16,137 nt of DNA from Thermoplasmata archaeon (GCA_030637965.1 DAOWFO010000049.1:1-16137); one strand, 5' to 3'; shown: positions 7,858 through 15,285, counted from the first letter of the stretch. Notes: generated from the sequence alone by a model not told the origin. Made by a program: numbers and translations.

Positions 7858-9849
7858 ATGAATAACAAAGAAGCAGAAAAAGAGATTAAGAAGCTTCGAG
7901 AAGATATAAACTATTATAATCACATGTATTATGTAGAAAACAATCCAGTAATTTCTGATTATGAATTCGATTTTTTACTAAAAAAACTTGAAAAACTTGA
8001 ATCCGAATTTCCGGAATTGATCGTGCCAGAATCTCCAACTCAAAGAGTTGGTGGTAAACCTATTGATTCGTTTACAGCGGTAGAACATAAGACACCAATG
8101 TTATCGCTAGATAATACATATGATTCTGATGATCTTAAAGAGTTTGATAAAAAAGTTAAAAAAAATGTAGGAGAGGTTGAATATGTCGTTGAACCTAAAA
8201 TTGACGGCATTGGTGTGGCTCTAATTTATGAAAACGGTATTTTTATCAGAGGTATAACAAGAGGAGATGGAATGAATGGAGATGATATAACATCCAATTT
8301 AAAGACTATACACAGCATACCATTGATTCTTAGGGGGGATTTATTAAAAAATGCAGAGTTTCGTGGCGAAGTCTATATGTCTCTAAAAGGGTTTAAGAAA
8401 CTTAACAAGATGAGGGAAAAAAAGGATGAAACAGTTTTTGCAAATCCTCGTAATGCAGCTGCTGGTTCTGTTAGGCAACTTGACCCTAGGGTTGTAGAAT
8501 CAAGACCATTGGACATATTTGTTTATTTTGTATCAAATTCAGATAAAGATATTCATACTCATGAAAAATCGATAGAAGTAATAAAAAAGGTTGGATTTCG
8601 AGTAAATCCCTTTATAAAAAAGTTGGAAAATATTGAGCAGGTTATTAAGTATTGTAATAAACTTGAAAAAATACGAAACTCCATTGATTATGAAATTGAT
8701 GGTGCAGTCATCAAAGTAAATTCAATTAAAAAACAAAAACAGTTTGGAGAAACATCGAAGCATCCTAGATGGGCAATATCTTATAAATTTGCTGCAAAAC
8801 AATCAACAACATCCCTAAAAAATATTGATATTCAGGTTGGAAGAATGGGAACTCTAACTCCTGTAGCTATTTTAGAACCTGTAGAGATTGGTGGTGTAAC
8901 AGTATCACGCGCAACATTACATAATTTTGACGAGCTAAGAAGAAAAGACATTCGTATCGGAGATAATGTACTTATAGAGCGTAGTGGTGATGTCATTCCT
9001 CAAGTAGTAAAAAGTATAATTGAAAAAAGGACAGGCAAAGAAAAAAGGAAAAACATTCCAAAAAAGTGTCCAGTATGTGGTTCAGAGGTTGTTAGAAAGG
9101 AAAAAGAAGTTGCTGTCAGGTGTCCAAATAATTATTGTTCTGCTCGTTTAAAATGGCGAATAAAGTACTACGCTTCAAGAGATGCTATGGACATTGATCA
9201 TCTTGGTGAATCAACAATTGATAAATTGCTTGAAAAGGATCTGATCAACAATGTCGCTGATTTATATTTTCTTTCAAAGGATGATATTCTCACCCTTGAT
9301 GGATTTAAAGATAAATCTGCACAAAACCTTATTGAATCTATTGAAAACAGTAAAAAACAAGACCTTTCTCGATTGATTTATGGATTAGGTATTCTTCATG
9401 TGGGAAAGTATGCTGCACAAATTCTTGCAAATCAATACCAATCTATCGATGAACTTGCAAAAGCTCCAGTTGAACAACTAAAAGAAATTGATGGTCTCGG
9501 TGATAAAACTGCAGAAGCTATTTGTACATTTTTTGCAACAGAAGAAAACGTCAATCTAATAAAGCGATTAAAAGACATAGGTGTTGAAACAAAAGAAGGA
9601 AAAAAGAAAAAAATGTTATTACAAGATAAAAAATTCATTTTTACAGGTGGGTTATCAAACATCTCTCGTCCTGACGCTACTGATTTAGTAAAAAAAATGG
9701 GAGGTATCGTATCATCATCCATTGGAAAAAGCATCGATTATGTAGTGGTTGGTCATAAGCCTGGTTCCAAATTTAAAAAAGCAGAAAAATTAGGACTAAG
9801 AATTATCAATGAAAAAGAGTTTATCAAATTATTGAGTACGAAACAATAG
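7858..9849 (+). CDS. ligA: NAD-dependent DNA ligase LigA
   Basis: The product has 663 residues from ATG 7858, one base after the polX stop. A TTG at 7828 would add ten residues inside polX and is not supported by the family N-terminus. Domain order is complete: Ia domain with YY..NNPVISDYEFD (19-38), adenylation domain with KxDG (Lys114 in EPKIDG) and later motifs TRGDG, FANPRNAAAGS (194-204), EIDGAVIKVN and WAISYKF, the OB fold (VGRMGTLTPVA), a four-Cys zinc finger (Cys404, 407, 422, 427), helix-hairpin-helix repeats (about 445-560), and a C-terminal BRCT domain (590-663). The enzyme seals nicks using NAD. Archaea normally rely on ATP-dependent ligase, so this bacterial-type gene is probably an ancient acquisition. 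Its coupling to polX suggests they were inherited and act together. Confidence 0.96.
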   Translation: MNNKEAEKEIKKLREDINYYNHMYYVENNPVISDYEFDFLLKKLEKLESEFPELIVPESPTQRVGGKPIDSFTAVEHKTPMLSLDNTYDSDDLKEFDKKVKKNVGEVEYVVEPKIDGIGVALIYENGIFIRGITRGDGMNGDDITSNLKTIHSIPLILRGDLLKNAEFRGEVYMSLKGFKKLNKMREKKDETVFANPRNAAAGSVRQLDPRVVESRPLDIFVYFVSNSDKDIHTHEKSIEVIKKVGFRVNPFIKKLENIEQVIKYCNKLEKIRNSIDYEIDGAVIKVNSIKKQKQFGETSKHPRWAISYKFAAKQSTTSLKNIDIQVGRMGTLTPVAILEPVEIGGVTVSRATLHNFDELRRKDIRIGDNVLIERSGDVIPQVVKSIIEKRTGKEKRKNIPKKCPVCGSEVVRKEKEVAVRCPNNYCSARLKWRIKYYASRDAMDIDHLGESTIDKLLEKDLINNVADLYFLSKDDILTLDGFKDKSAQNLIESIENSKKQDLSRLIYGLGILHVGKYAAQILANQYQSIDELAKAPVEQLKEIDGLGDKTAEAICTFFATEENVNLIKRLKDIGVETKEGKKKKMLLQDKKFIFTGGLSNISRPDATDLVKKMGGIVSSSIGKSIDYVVVGHKPGSKFKKAEKLGLRIINEKEFIKLLSTKQ

Positions 9850-9860
9850 AGGTGTAATAA

Positions 9861-10070
9861 GTGACAGAATGTAAAAAGGGGGAAAATATATCAAATTGTA
9901 ATTGCTCATATCCATGTAATAAAAAAGGTATGTGTTGTGAATGTCTGAGTTATCATTGGAGTCGAAGAGAAGTGCCAGCATGTTTCTTCCCCAATGATAT
10001 TGAAAAAACTTACGACCGATCAATTGAGAATTTTATTAAACTATATCAAGAAAGAGAAAGATGGTGGTAA
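9861..10070 (+). CDS. Small cysteine-rich DUF6485-like protein
   Basis: This 69-residue protein starts with GTG at 9861, supported by the strong AGAGGTG site six bases upstream. Seven cysteines lie in the first 42 residues, in the pattern C..., NCNCSYPCNKKGMCCEC, then a lone Cys in PACFFPND. The rest is a conserved-looking helix with KTYDRSIENFIKLY. The overall pattern matches what I recall of the DUF6485 family, short proteins found in bacteria and archaea without a known role. The cysteine pattern suggests binding of zinc or an iron-sulfur cluster. It is the last gene of the array, 11 bases after ligA, and is followed by a T-rich terminator. A link to DNA repair is suggested by position only. 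Confidence 0.72.
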   Translation: MTECKKGENISNCNCSYPCNKKGMCCECLSYHWSRREVPACFFPNDIEKTYDRSIENFIKLYQERERWW

Positions 10071-10076
10071 ACTATT

Positions 10077-10097
10077 AATTTTTTCTTATTTTTTAAT
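10077..10097 (+). terminator. T-rich terminator after the repair array
   Basis: Two runs of six T separated by CTTA (AATTTTTTCTTATTTTTTAAT) start seven bases after the DUF6485-like stop. This is typical of intrinsic archaeal termination on oligo-T. It separates the repair array from the oxidoreductase operon. Confidence 0.5.
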
Positions 10098-10124
10098 ATT
10101 TAACATAAAAAAACCAAGTCATAA

Positions 10125-10140
10125 TTTTTAAATATATTTT
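10125..10140 (+). promoter_or_regulatory. TATA box of the oxidoreductase operon
   Basis: TTTTTAAATATATTTT is an archaeal-type TATA element centred about 25 bases before ATG 10158. A start site at the usual distance would fall at or just before the ATG. That predicts a leaderless first cistron, in agreement with the lack of a ribosome site there, while internal genes of the operon have strong ones. Confidence 0.5.
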
Positions 10141-10157
10141 ACATTATTCATGAACCG

Positions 10158-10559
10158 ATGATAATGGATAAGAAAAAACTCATACCAGCAGTTTCAATAA
10201 TAATTCTTTTAATTGGATCTGCCTCCTCAATCTATGTCTATGCAACCCAAATCGGTGAATCTACTATTTCATTAAATGGACAAAAATATTCCATAGATCA
10301 ATTATTTTTTATCGCTGAACCGCGATCTTTTGATTCGTTGAATTTTTCAGGAATTTCCCTTGATGATCTGATACTAAAAGTTGGAATTGGATTTCCAAAC
10401 CGTCAAGATTATACTATAGTTGGAGCGGATGGATATCAAAAAACTGTTGTTTGGGAAAATATGGAAAATGGTCTTTTAACATATGAAAAGATGGTAGTTT
10501 TTTCTGATCTTCCTAAATCATTTAGAGTTAAAGATGTTGTAAAAATTGAGGTGATATAA
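10158..10559 (+). CDS. Exported/membrane-tethered domain resembling the molybdopterin oxidoreductase (sulfite-oxidase) fold
   Basis: The product has 133 residues, with an N-terminal basic stretch and one hydrophobic segment (about 9-30) that is either a signal peptide or an anchor. The remaining 100 residues read STISLNGQKYSIDQLF, SLDDLILKVGI, YTIVGADGYQKTVVW, then a closing strand VVKIEVI. This recalls the small SUOX-type domain (PF00174-like), in which 'SLxDLL' and 'ADGY' motifs are common. It is much shorter than a catalytic enzyme and shows no cofactor-binding Cys, so it probably does not hold a pyranopterin alone. It begins the operon for a tungstopterin enzyme, and its stop is followed after one base by the next ATG. 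A role in cofactor or oxyanion handling outside the membrane is a guess. ATG 10164 is an alternative start. Confidence 0.55.
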   Translation: MIMDKKKLIPAVSIIILLIGSASSIYVYATQIGESTISLNGQKYSIDQLFFIAEPRSFDSLNFSGISLDDLILKVGIGFPNRQDYTIVGADGYQKTVVWENMENGLLTYEKMVVFSDLPKSFRVKDVVKIEVI

Positions 10560-10560
10560 A

Positions 10561-11214
10561 ATGGATAAAAAGAAATTATTTGTAGGAATAATAGTATTTG
10601 GATCACTTTGGGGATTCGCTGAATGTATTATTGGTCCTGTATTGGATGATGCAGGTCTTCCTTCTGGTGCATTTATGACTGGTGTCTTTGCCATAGGTCT
10701 TATGACGATCAGTAGAATGCTGTATAAACAACGTGGAATGCAGTTAGGAATGGGAATAGTTGCTGGTGCACTTCGAATGTTTAATCCATTAAGCGGATAC
10801 GTTATTTGCTCTGCTATAGCAATTGCCGCTGAGGGAATAATTTTCGAATTTATTTGGTATTCTATGTCTCTAGATTTAAAAGAATTGAAAACGTACACCA
10901 TGAAAATAAGCACGGGTTTTATCTCTGCATATTTTTGTTATATAGGAGGATACATAATTACGCAAATTTTAACACCATTGGCTGCATCTGCAAATTTCTA
11001 TGTGGGAAATCTTATCGTATTTATTCCACAAATACTATCAAGAGGCTTATTGGCTGCGCTTATTGGTGGAGTGACAGTACCCCTTGTACTTATTCTCAAG
11101 GATTTTGAAATTAACAGTATCAAAGATAAATTATATTATTCTACAGCTGCTGCTGTCTCAGTTTTATGTTGGTTTTTTATTATAACTAACGCATTGTTAT
11201 TGATTGGTTCATAA
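10561..11214 (+). CDS. Integral membrane protein resembling an ECF transporter S component
   Basis: This 217-residue protein is almost entirely hydrophobic, with about six membrane segments (5-25, 35-60, 75-100, 118-140, 150-180 and 192-215). Charged residues are concentrated at the loops. A helix with Gly/Ala-rich packing (GIVAGALRMFNP, IAIAAEGIIFEF) resembles S components of energy-coupling-factor transporters, which bind small vitamins or metals. A textbook ribosome site, GAGGTGAT, lies five bases before the ATG, inside the end of the upstream gene. No A or T component of the ECF system is present in the window, so shared modules elsewhere or a different function must be assumed. Its place before ferredoxin and tungsten-enzyme genes makes a tungsten or pterin-related substrate an attractive inference. 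Confidence 0.6.
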   Translation: MDKKKLFVGIIVFGSLWGFAECIIGPVLDDAGLPSGAFMTGVFAIGLMTISRMLYKQRGMQLGMGIVAGALRMFNPLSGYVICSAIAIAAEGIIFEFIWYSMSLDLKELKTYTMKISTGFISAYFCYIGGYIITQILTPLAASANFYVGNLIVFIPQILSRGLLAALIGGVTVPLVLILKDFEINSIKDKLYYSTAAAVSVLCWFFIITNALLLIGS

Positions 11215-11220
11215 TAATTT

Positions 11221-11682
11221 ATGAGATATACTATGAAAAAAGCTAAAATTGTCAAAATACTAAAATTTCATACTGAAATGTGTAATGGATGTCTTGAATG
11301 TGAAAAAGCCTGTTCTCAGGTCCATTTTAAAACAGATGAAGGAGGAGAAAAATCAGCAATTCAAATCATTAAAAATAAAGGTTTATACAAAATGATTGTG
11401 TGTAATCAAAATGGCCTTTGTATTGACATGTGTCCAGTAGGTGCAATAACACGTCGAAAGACCGGAGTAGTTAGCCTTGATAAAAACACTTGTATTGGGT
11501 GTCAGGCATGTGTTGGTTTTTGTCCATTCGATGGTATGAAAAAATCTGAAGAAAGAATTGAACCCTTCAAATGTATATCTTGTGGTTCATGTGTAAAAGC
11601 ATGTTCTGAAGGAGCATTAGAGCTTATTGAAGTTAAAATTGACGATATTAAAGAAGTGGTGTATCATAAACAGGAGGCATAA
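11221..11682 (+). CDS. Polyferredoxin electron-transfer subunit (AorA/BamC-like) for the AOR enzyme
   Basis: This is a 153-residue soluble iron-sulfur protein with four cysteine motifs: Cys21-24-27-31, Cys61-x-67-71 followed by Pro, Cys91-94-97-101 followed by Pro, and Cys118-121-124-128. This layout belongs to the HycB/CooF/AorA group, which carries up to four [4Fe-4S] clusters. In AorAB and BamBC enzymes a subunit of this type moves electrons from the AOR-type catalytic subunit. In the second motif the expected second cysteine is Asn64 (CNQNGLC), leaving 15 ligand cysteines. The downstream AOR gene starts two bases after this stop, with AGGAGG inside the 3' end, so the two should be made in proportion. 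No ribosome site is seen for its own start; ATG 11233 is an alternative. Confidence 0.88.
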   Translation: MRYTMKKAKIVKILKFHTEMCNGCLECEKACSQVHFKTDEGGEKSAIQIIKNKGLYKMIVCNQNGLCIDMCPVGAITRRKTGVVSLDKNTCIGCQACVGFCPFDGMKKSEERIEPFKCISCGSCVKACSEGALELIEVKIDDIKEVVYHKQEA

Positions 11683-11684
11683 AG

Positions 11685-14021
11685 GTGGTTGAAGGGCAGA
11701 TACCGTTTGAATTATACGAAACAGGTAATACTAAAAAAAATTGGAATATCAAAAAAATCAAAACATCGCATAAGGTCCTAACAGAGTATAAATACCAGAA
11801 GAACGAAATCAAGAAAGGTTATGCAAATCGAACCCTTTATGTAAACTTGAGCACAGGGAAGATTAAAGAAAAAAAAGTTACAGAGGACATGAAGAAAAAG
11901 TTCACTGGAGGTCGTGGATTTGGTTTGAAACTTCTCTGGGATTCGATTAAACCAACAACTCATTGGGACGACGAAGAAAACGAACTCATTATTACAACAG
12001 GCCCTCTGTGCGGAGTTACACAATATCCTGGCTCAGGAAAATCACTTTGCGTAACAATTTCTCCATCAACAGGCATTATCTGCGATAGCAACGTTGGAGG
12101 ATTTTTTGGTCCTTATCTTAAATTTGCGGGGTTTGATGCTATTGAGATGCAAGGAAAAGCAAAGGATGACATTGTTATCGTTATAGATGGAGAAAAAGGA
12201 AAAATAACAATTGAAACTGCATTAGAAGAAGAGACAGATTCTCATTTGCTAAGTGAGCAACTTACTTATATGTATGCATCAGAAGAGAATGAAAAATCAA
12301 GACAGAAGGTTTCGGTTGTTTCTTCAGGAACCGCCGCTGAAAACAGTTACTGGGGTTGTTTGAACTTTTCATTTTATGATATTAGAAGAAAGATCCCTCG
12401 TTTGAAACAAGCAGGACGAGGAGGATTTGGAACAGTACTGAGAGATAAAAAAATCAAAGCAATTGTAGTAAAAGTTGAGAAATTCGATGGAGTTGAAAAT
12501 AATCCTGCTGATCCAGTTACACTTGCAAAAATTGGAACAAAACTTCATAAGGAAATTAGAGACCTTGACAGACATCAGTGTAATATGCGTTCAGTAGGAA
12601 CAGTACATCTTGTTGAGATAATGGATGAATATGATCTTCTTCCAACGGAAAATTTCCGTTTTGGTAGTTTTCCAAAGGCTTCAAATATATATTCTCAAGA
12701 ATTTTACAAATTTTTTACTAAAATAATCCCAGATGGATGTTGGCATGGTTGTTCTATGGCCTGTGCAAAAACAGTCGATGGATTTACTGTTATGACTGGA
12801 CCATATAAAGACCAAAAGGTTACAGTTGATGGTCCTGAATATGAAACAGTGGGTTGCGGAGCAAACATGAGCATTTGGGATCCTTCATGGATCCTTGAGT
12901 TCAATTTTTACTGTGACACATATGGTATTGATACGATATCTACAGGCACCACAATTGCATTTTGTATGGAGATGTATGAATATGGTATATTAAACAAAGA
13001 AAGGTGTAATGGTCTTGAACTATGCTTTGGTAATGCAGAGGCTAGTATGGAACTTATACACAGAATAGCTAGAGGGGATAGAAGAGAGTTTACACAGGTT
13101 GCAGGTAAAGGTGTAAGAAGATTAAAAGATTGGCTCATCAATAAAGGATGGGGTAACAAACAATTCATCAATGATTGTGGGATGGAAAGTAAAGGGCTTG
13201 AATACTCAGAATATGTGACAAAGGAATCACTTGCGATGCAGGGGGGATATGGTCTCACTTTAAAAGGACCACAACATGATGAGGCATGGCTAATTTTCAT
13301 GGATATGGTTAATAATGCAATACCAACATTTCAAGATAAAGCAGAAGCACTCCATTACTATCCAATGTGGAGAACCTGGTTTGGGCTTAATGGACTATGT
13401 AAATTACCATGGAATGATGTGGAACCGTCAAACAACGCTGAAACCGATGATCCTTCAAAAGTTCCAGAACATGTTCAAAACTATGTCGAATATCAAAATG
13501 CTGTAACAGGTTGGAATGTAGATAAAGAGGAATTAATCCTGCAAAGCGAGCGATGTTACAACTGGCAGCGTGCAATGAACGTTTGGCTTGGAAAGGGATG
13601 TAGAAAAAACGATTGGATACCATATCGTTCAATGGGACCTGTAACAGAAATGGAATACAAATCCAGATCAGAACGGTACGACAACCAACTAGTAGAAAAG
13701 CTAGGATATTCAGAGAATAAAATTGAAAAAATGGATATCAAAGAAAAAATGAATATACTTTATGATTTCCGGCAAGATCAGTATCAAAAACTTGCTGATG
13801 CAGTATATTATCGTCGTGGATGGACGCCAAATGGCGTTCCGACACCTCAGAAATTGAAACAACTTGGAATGAGCGATCCGAAAATGCTGAAAATACTTCA
13901 GAAAAAAATAGATAAGGATGAAAAAGCAGGTTTGAACATATGGGGTGGAAAATACAGTATAGAGGAGAAAACACCGAGTAAGGATTTACACTACTGGAAA
14001 AATGGGATTAACATCTCATAG
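11685..14021 (+). CDS. Tungsten-dependent aldehyde:ferredoxin oxidoreductase family enzyme
   Basis: This 778-residue cytoplasmic enzyme starts with GTG 11685, backed by AGGAGG seven bases upstream. After a 45-residue N-terminal extension the AOR N-domain begins with YANRTLYVNLSTGKI and FTGGRGFGLKLLWD. TGPLCG, SGKSLCVTISP and NVGGFFGPYLKFAGFDAIEMQG mark the pterin-binding fold. Cluster ligands are Cys352, 356 and 360 (GCWHGCSMAC) with Cys572 (GLNGLC). GPEYETVGCG and DTYGIDTISTG are the second and third AOR domain motifs, and YYRRGWTPNGVPTP closes the family signature. The reaction expected is reversible oxidation of an aldehyde, or reduction of an acid or acyl group, with ferredoxin. The substrate cannot be read from sequence. 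Its length exceeds the roughly 600-650 residues of classic AOR, FOR and BamB. A peptide-fermentation role fits the secreted protease upstream. Confidence 0.92.
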   Translation: MVEGQIPFELYETGNTKKNWNIKKIKTSHKVLTEYKYQKNEIKKGYANRTLYVNLSTGKIKEKKVTEDMKKKFTGGRGFGLKLLWDSIKPTTHWDDEENELIITTGPLCGVTQYPGSGKSLCVTISPSTGIICDSNVGGFFGPYLKFAGFDAIEMQGKAKDDIVIVIDGEKGKITIETALEEETDSHLLSEQLTYMYASEENEKSRQKVSVVSSGTAAENSYWGCLNFSFYDIRRKIPRLKQAGRGGFGTVLRDKKIKAIVVKVEKFDGVENNPADPVTLAKIGTKLHKEIRDLDRHQCNMRSVGTVHLVEIMDEYDLLPTENFRFGSFPKASNIYSQEFYKFFTKIIPDGCWHGCSMACAKTVDGFTVMTGPYKDQKVTVDGPEYETVGCGANMSIWDPSWILEFNFYCDTYGIDTISTGTTIAFCMEMYEYGILNKERCNGLELCFGNAEASMELIHRIARGDRREFTQVAGKGVRRLKDWLINKGWGNKQFINDCGMESKGLEYSEYVTKESLAMQGGYGLTLKGPQHDEAWLIFMDMVNNAIPTFQDKAEALHYYPMWRTWFGLNGLCKLPWNDVEPSNNAETDDPSKVPEHVQNYVEYQNAVTGWNVDKEELILQSERCYNWQRAMNVWLGKGCRKNDWIPYRSMGPVTEMEYKSRSERYDNQLVEKLGYSENKIEKMDIKEKMNILYDFRQDQYQKLADAVYYRRGWTPNGVPTPQKLKQLGMSDPKMLKILQKKIDKDEKAGLNIWGGKYSIEEKTPSKDLHYWKNGINIS

Positions 14022-14310
14022 TATGTATTTTAATGATTTAAAATAAAAAAATGTAAATATTTGACCTTTTTCGATATTTTTATTGTATTTAATATAAACT
14101 TAAAGATATAAATACAAGTACAATTTTTAAATTATTAAAGCAAATAAAAATCTCTACAAGATAAAAGAAGTAAGTTCATTACGATTGACCTATATATAAT
14201 TGCTAAAACCAGTTTCAAAACGATTAATCATTTTCATAGTGTAACATTACGCATTTTGACATTTTAACACATAACATTTAAGTAGTTTCTTCAACAGAAT
14301 TAAATTTGGT
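14022..14310. other. Long AT-rich intergenic stretch after the oxidoreductase operon
   Basis: No gene of credible length or ribosome site is seen. T-rich runs at 14066-14090 (CCTTTTTCGATATTTTTATTG) probably terminate the AOR transcript. The remainder is AT-rich without tRNA-like, rRNA-like or CRISPR-like structure. A TATA-like AATTTTTAAATTATTAAAG lies at about 14122-14140, but no start codon with a supported frame follows it. Confidence 0.4.
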
Positions 14311-14399
14311 GAGGTAGGAATAATATTCTAAATGATTCATCTTAACCTCTATATATGCCCCCTTAATATAATTTAAATTTTCCCCCTTTTTCCTACCTC
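14311..14399. repeat. Ten-base perfect inverted repeat with a 69-base AT-rich loop
   Basis: GAGGTAGGAA (14311-14320) and TTCCTACCTC (14390-14399) are exact reverse complements. The enclosed segment holds two short C-tracts (GCCCCC and TCCCCC) in otherwise AT-rich sequence. It could be the stem of a structured RNA, a binding site pair, or the trace of a small mobile element. No direct repeat flanks it, so insertion is not supported. Confidence 0.4.
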
Positions 14400-14493
14400 C
14401 TTTTCTCCAAAAATAATTATAAAGAAAGAATCTGTCAAACTTTTAATAATAAAATTAAAAAAATACATGCTTAGAGTGGAAATAAATTATTCA

Positions 14494-14760
14494 TTACGAC
14501 CAATACTTATGTAATCTCTTAACGTTTTTATCATAATTGTACCATCTTTTCGGTAAATCTGGATTGTGCAATTCTAGTTTTCCTAGTAGATGTTTTCTAA
14601 TCCAAATTGTTTTTATACTTTCATCGGGGTTTTTTTCAATTTCATCAGCAATTTTTCTAGCAACTTCAACAGGTGCACCAGTTTTCACTACACTAACAAT
14701 AATTTTTTCTTTAATGAATGGTTCTTTTCTACCATCTTTTTTAATAACATGTTTAGGCAT
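14494..14760 (-). CDS. Standalone ATP-cone domain protein
   Basis: The protein has 88 residues from ATG 14760. An upstream in-frame ATG at 14787 is disfavoured because GGAAGG lies six bases before 14760 and the family begins here. The sequence MPKHVIKKDGRKEPFIKEKI, then VVKTGAPVEVARKIADEIEK and a final helix, is the ATP-cone fold, the nucleotide-sensing domain of class I/III ribonucleotide reductases and NrdR. No zinc ribbon (as in NrdR) or reductase domain is attached. The last 25 residues (LPKRWYNYDKNVKRLHKYWS) are basic and aromatic. It may sense ATP/dATP for a partner not in the window. A TATA-like AAATTATAA at 14801-14809 gives a short leader carrying the ribosome site, so it is probably a single-gene transcript. 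Confidence 0.78.
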   Translation of the reverse strand: MPKHVIKKDGRKEPFIKEKIIVSVVKTGAPVEVARKIADEIEKNPDESIKTIWIRKHLLGKLELHNPDLPKRWYNYDKNVKRLHKYWS

Positions 14761-14809
14761 AATTATCCTTCCAAATCTTAAATTCAAAACAAATATTGCC
14801 TTATAATTT

Positions 14810-15025
14810 CTTTCTTTTTAAAAAATAAAATAACAAAAGTTAGTTATGTGCAGATAAAAAGTTTTTAAGTTATTATTACTTCAAATTTCATTTTCCCTCC
14901 AACATTTAAAGAAATTATATGTATCTTTAAATAAACATTGATTTAATTAAAAATCTACCACACCTTTTTTACACTACTAATTCAACAGAACGCAATTTTC
15001 TAAGGAGAGAATATAGATAGATAAT
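14810..15025. other. AT-rich intergenic segment without recognised genes
   Basis: Between the ATP-cone promoter and the first copy of the upstream element I see no frame with a ribosome site. AAGGAGAG at 15003-15010 can pair with TTTTCTCCT at 15041-15049 around CCTTAAAAGG, giving a weak stem next to the repeated block. A CACACCTTTTTT run near 14960 resembles part of the second copy of that block but is low complexity. Confidence 0.3.
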
Positions 15026-15087
15026 GCCTTAAAAGGTGCTTTTTCTCCTGTAACTCCTATGTTTTCAGGGTAGAAATACCATTATAA
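15026..15087 (+). promoter_or_regulatory. Upstream element, copy 1 (before the 51-residue zinc-ribbon gene)
   Basis: This block shares with 15442-15503 the conserved pieces GC.TTAAAA, TTTTT, CTCCTnTAACTCCTATGTTT, GTAGAAATA and TTATAA, at exactly the same spacing and without any gap. I count about 48 of 62 matching positions. TTATAA would serve as TATA box with GAAATA as the upstream BRE-like part. The CTCCT...ACTCCT direct repeat further upstream looks like an activator or repressor site. The gene's ATG is 42 bases after TTATAA. Confidence 0.5.
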
Positions 15088-15129
15088 GAGATAACCTGTT
15101 TTAATATTTTTATTAGAAGGACTAAATGA

Positions 15130-15285
15130 ATGATTCACATTAAATGTAAGAAATGCGGATGGCGTTTACCTTTTTCTTCAAAAATAAATGGATATGCTGG
15201 TAAGGATCGATTACTCGGGAATACAATATGCCCTAATTGCGGTCAAATATTGATAAAAAAGAAGATAAGGCGAAATAATGAATGA
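15130..15285 (+). CDS. 51-residue zinc-ribbon protein
   Basis: ATG 15130 is preceded by GAAGGA about eight bases upstream. The peptide MIHIKCKKCGWRL...NTICPNCGQI has two knuckles, Cys6/Cys9 and Cys34/Cys37, spaced as in a classic rubredoxin-like zinc ribbon, followed by a basic tail (KKKIRRNNE). It is short enough to be missed by automatic gene callers. It has no attached domain. Such proteins often bind nucleic acid or act as accessory subunits; the partner is unknown. It is driven by the first copy of the repeated upstream block. Confidence 0.65.
   Translation: MIHIKCKKCGWRLPFSSKINGYAGKDRLLGNTICPNCGQILIKKKIRRNNE

Noticed and set aside
14175..14499. TTCATTACGA at 14175 and again at 14490
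   Set aside because: A single ten-base match in AT-rich DNA, one copy lying within the ATP-cone coding end; no dyad or spacing regularity.
14537..14806. Hydrophobic plus-strand frame opposite the ATP-cone gene
   Set aside because: The minus-strand product has a clear domain, promoter and ribosome site; the plus frame is its antisense shadow.
14022..15129. Search for a tRNA, CRISPR array or insertion sequence in the sparse region
   Set aside because: No cloverleaf with a TTCGA arm, no regularly spaced repeats, and no transposase or terminal repeats with target duplication were found.
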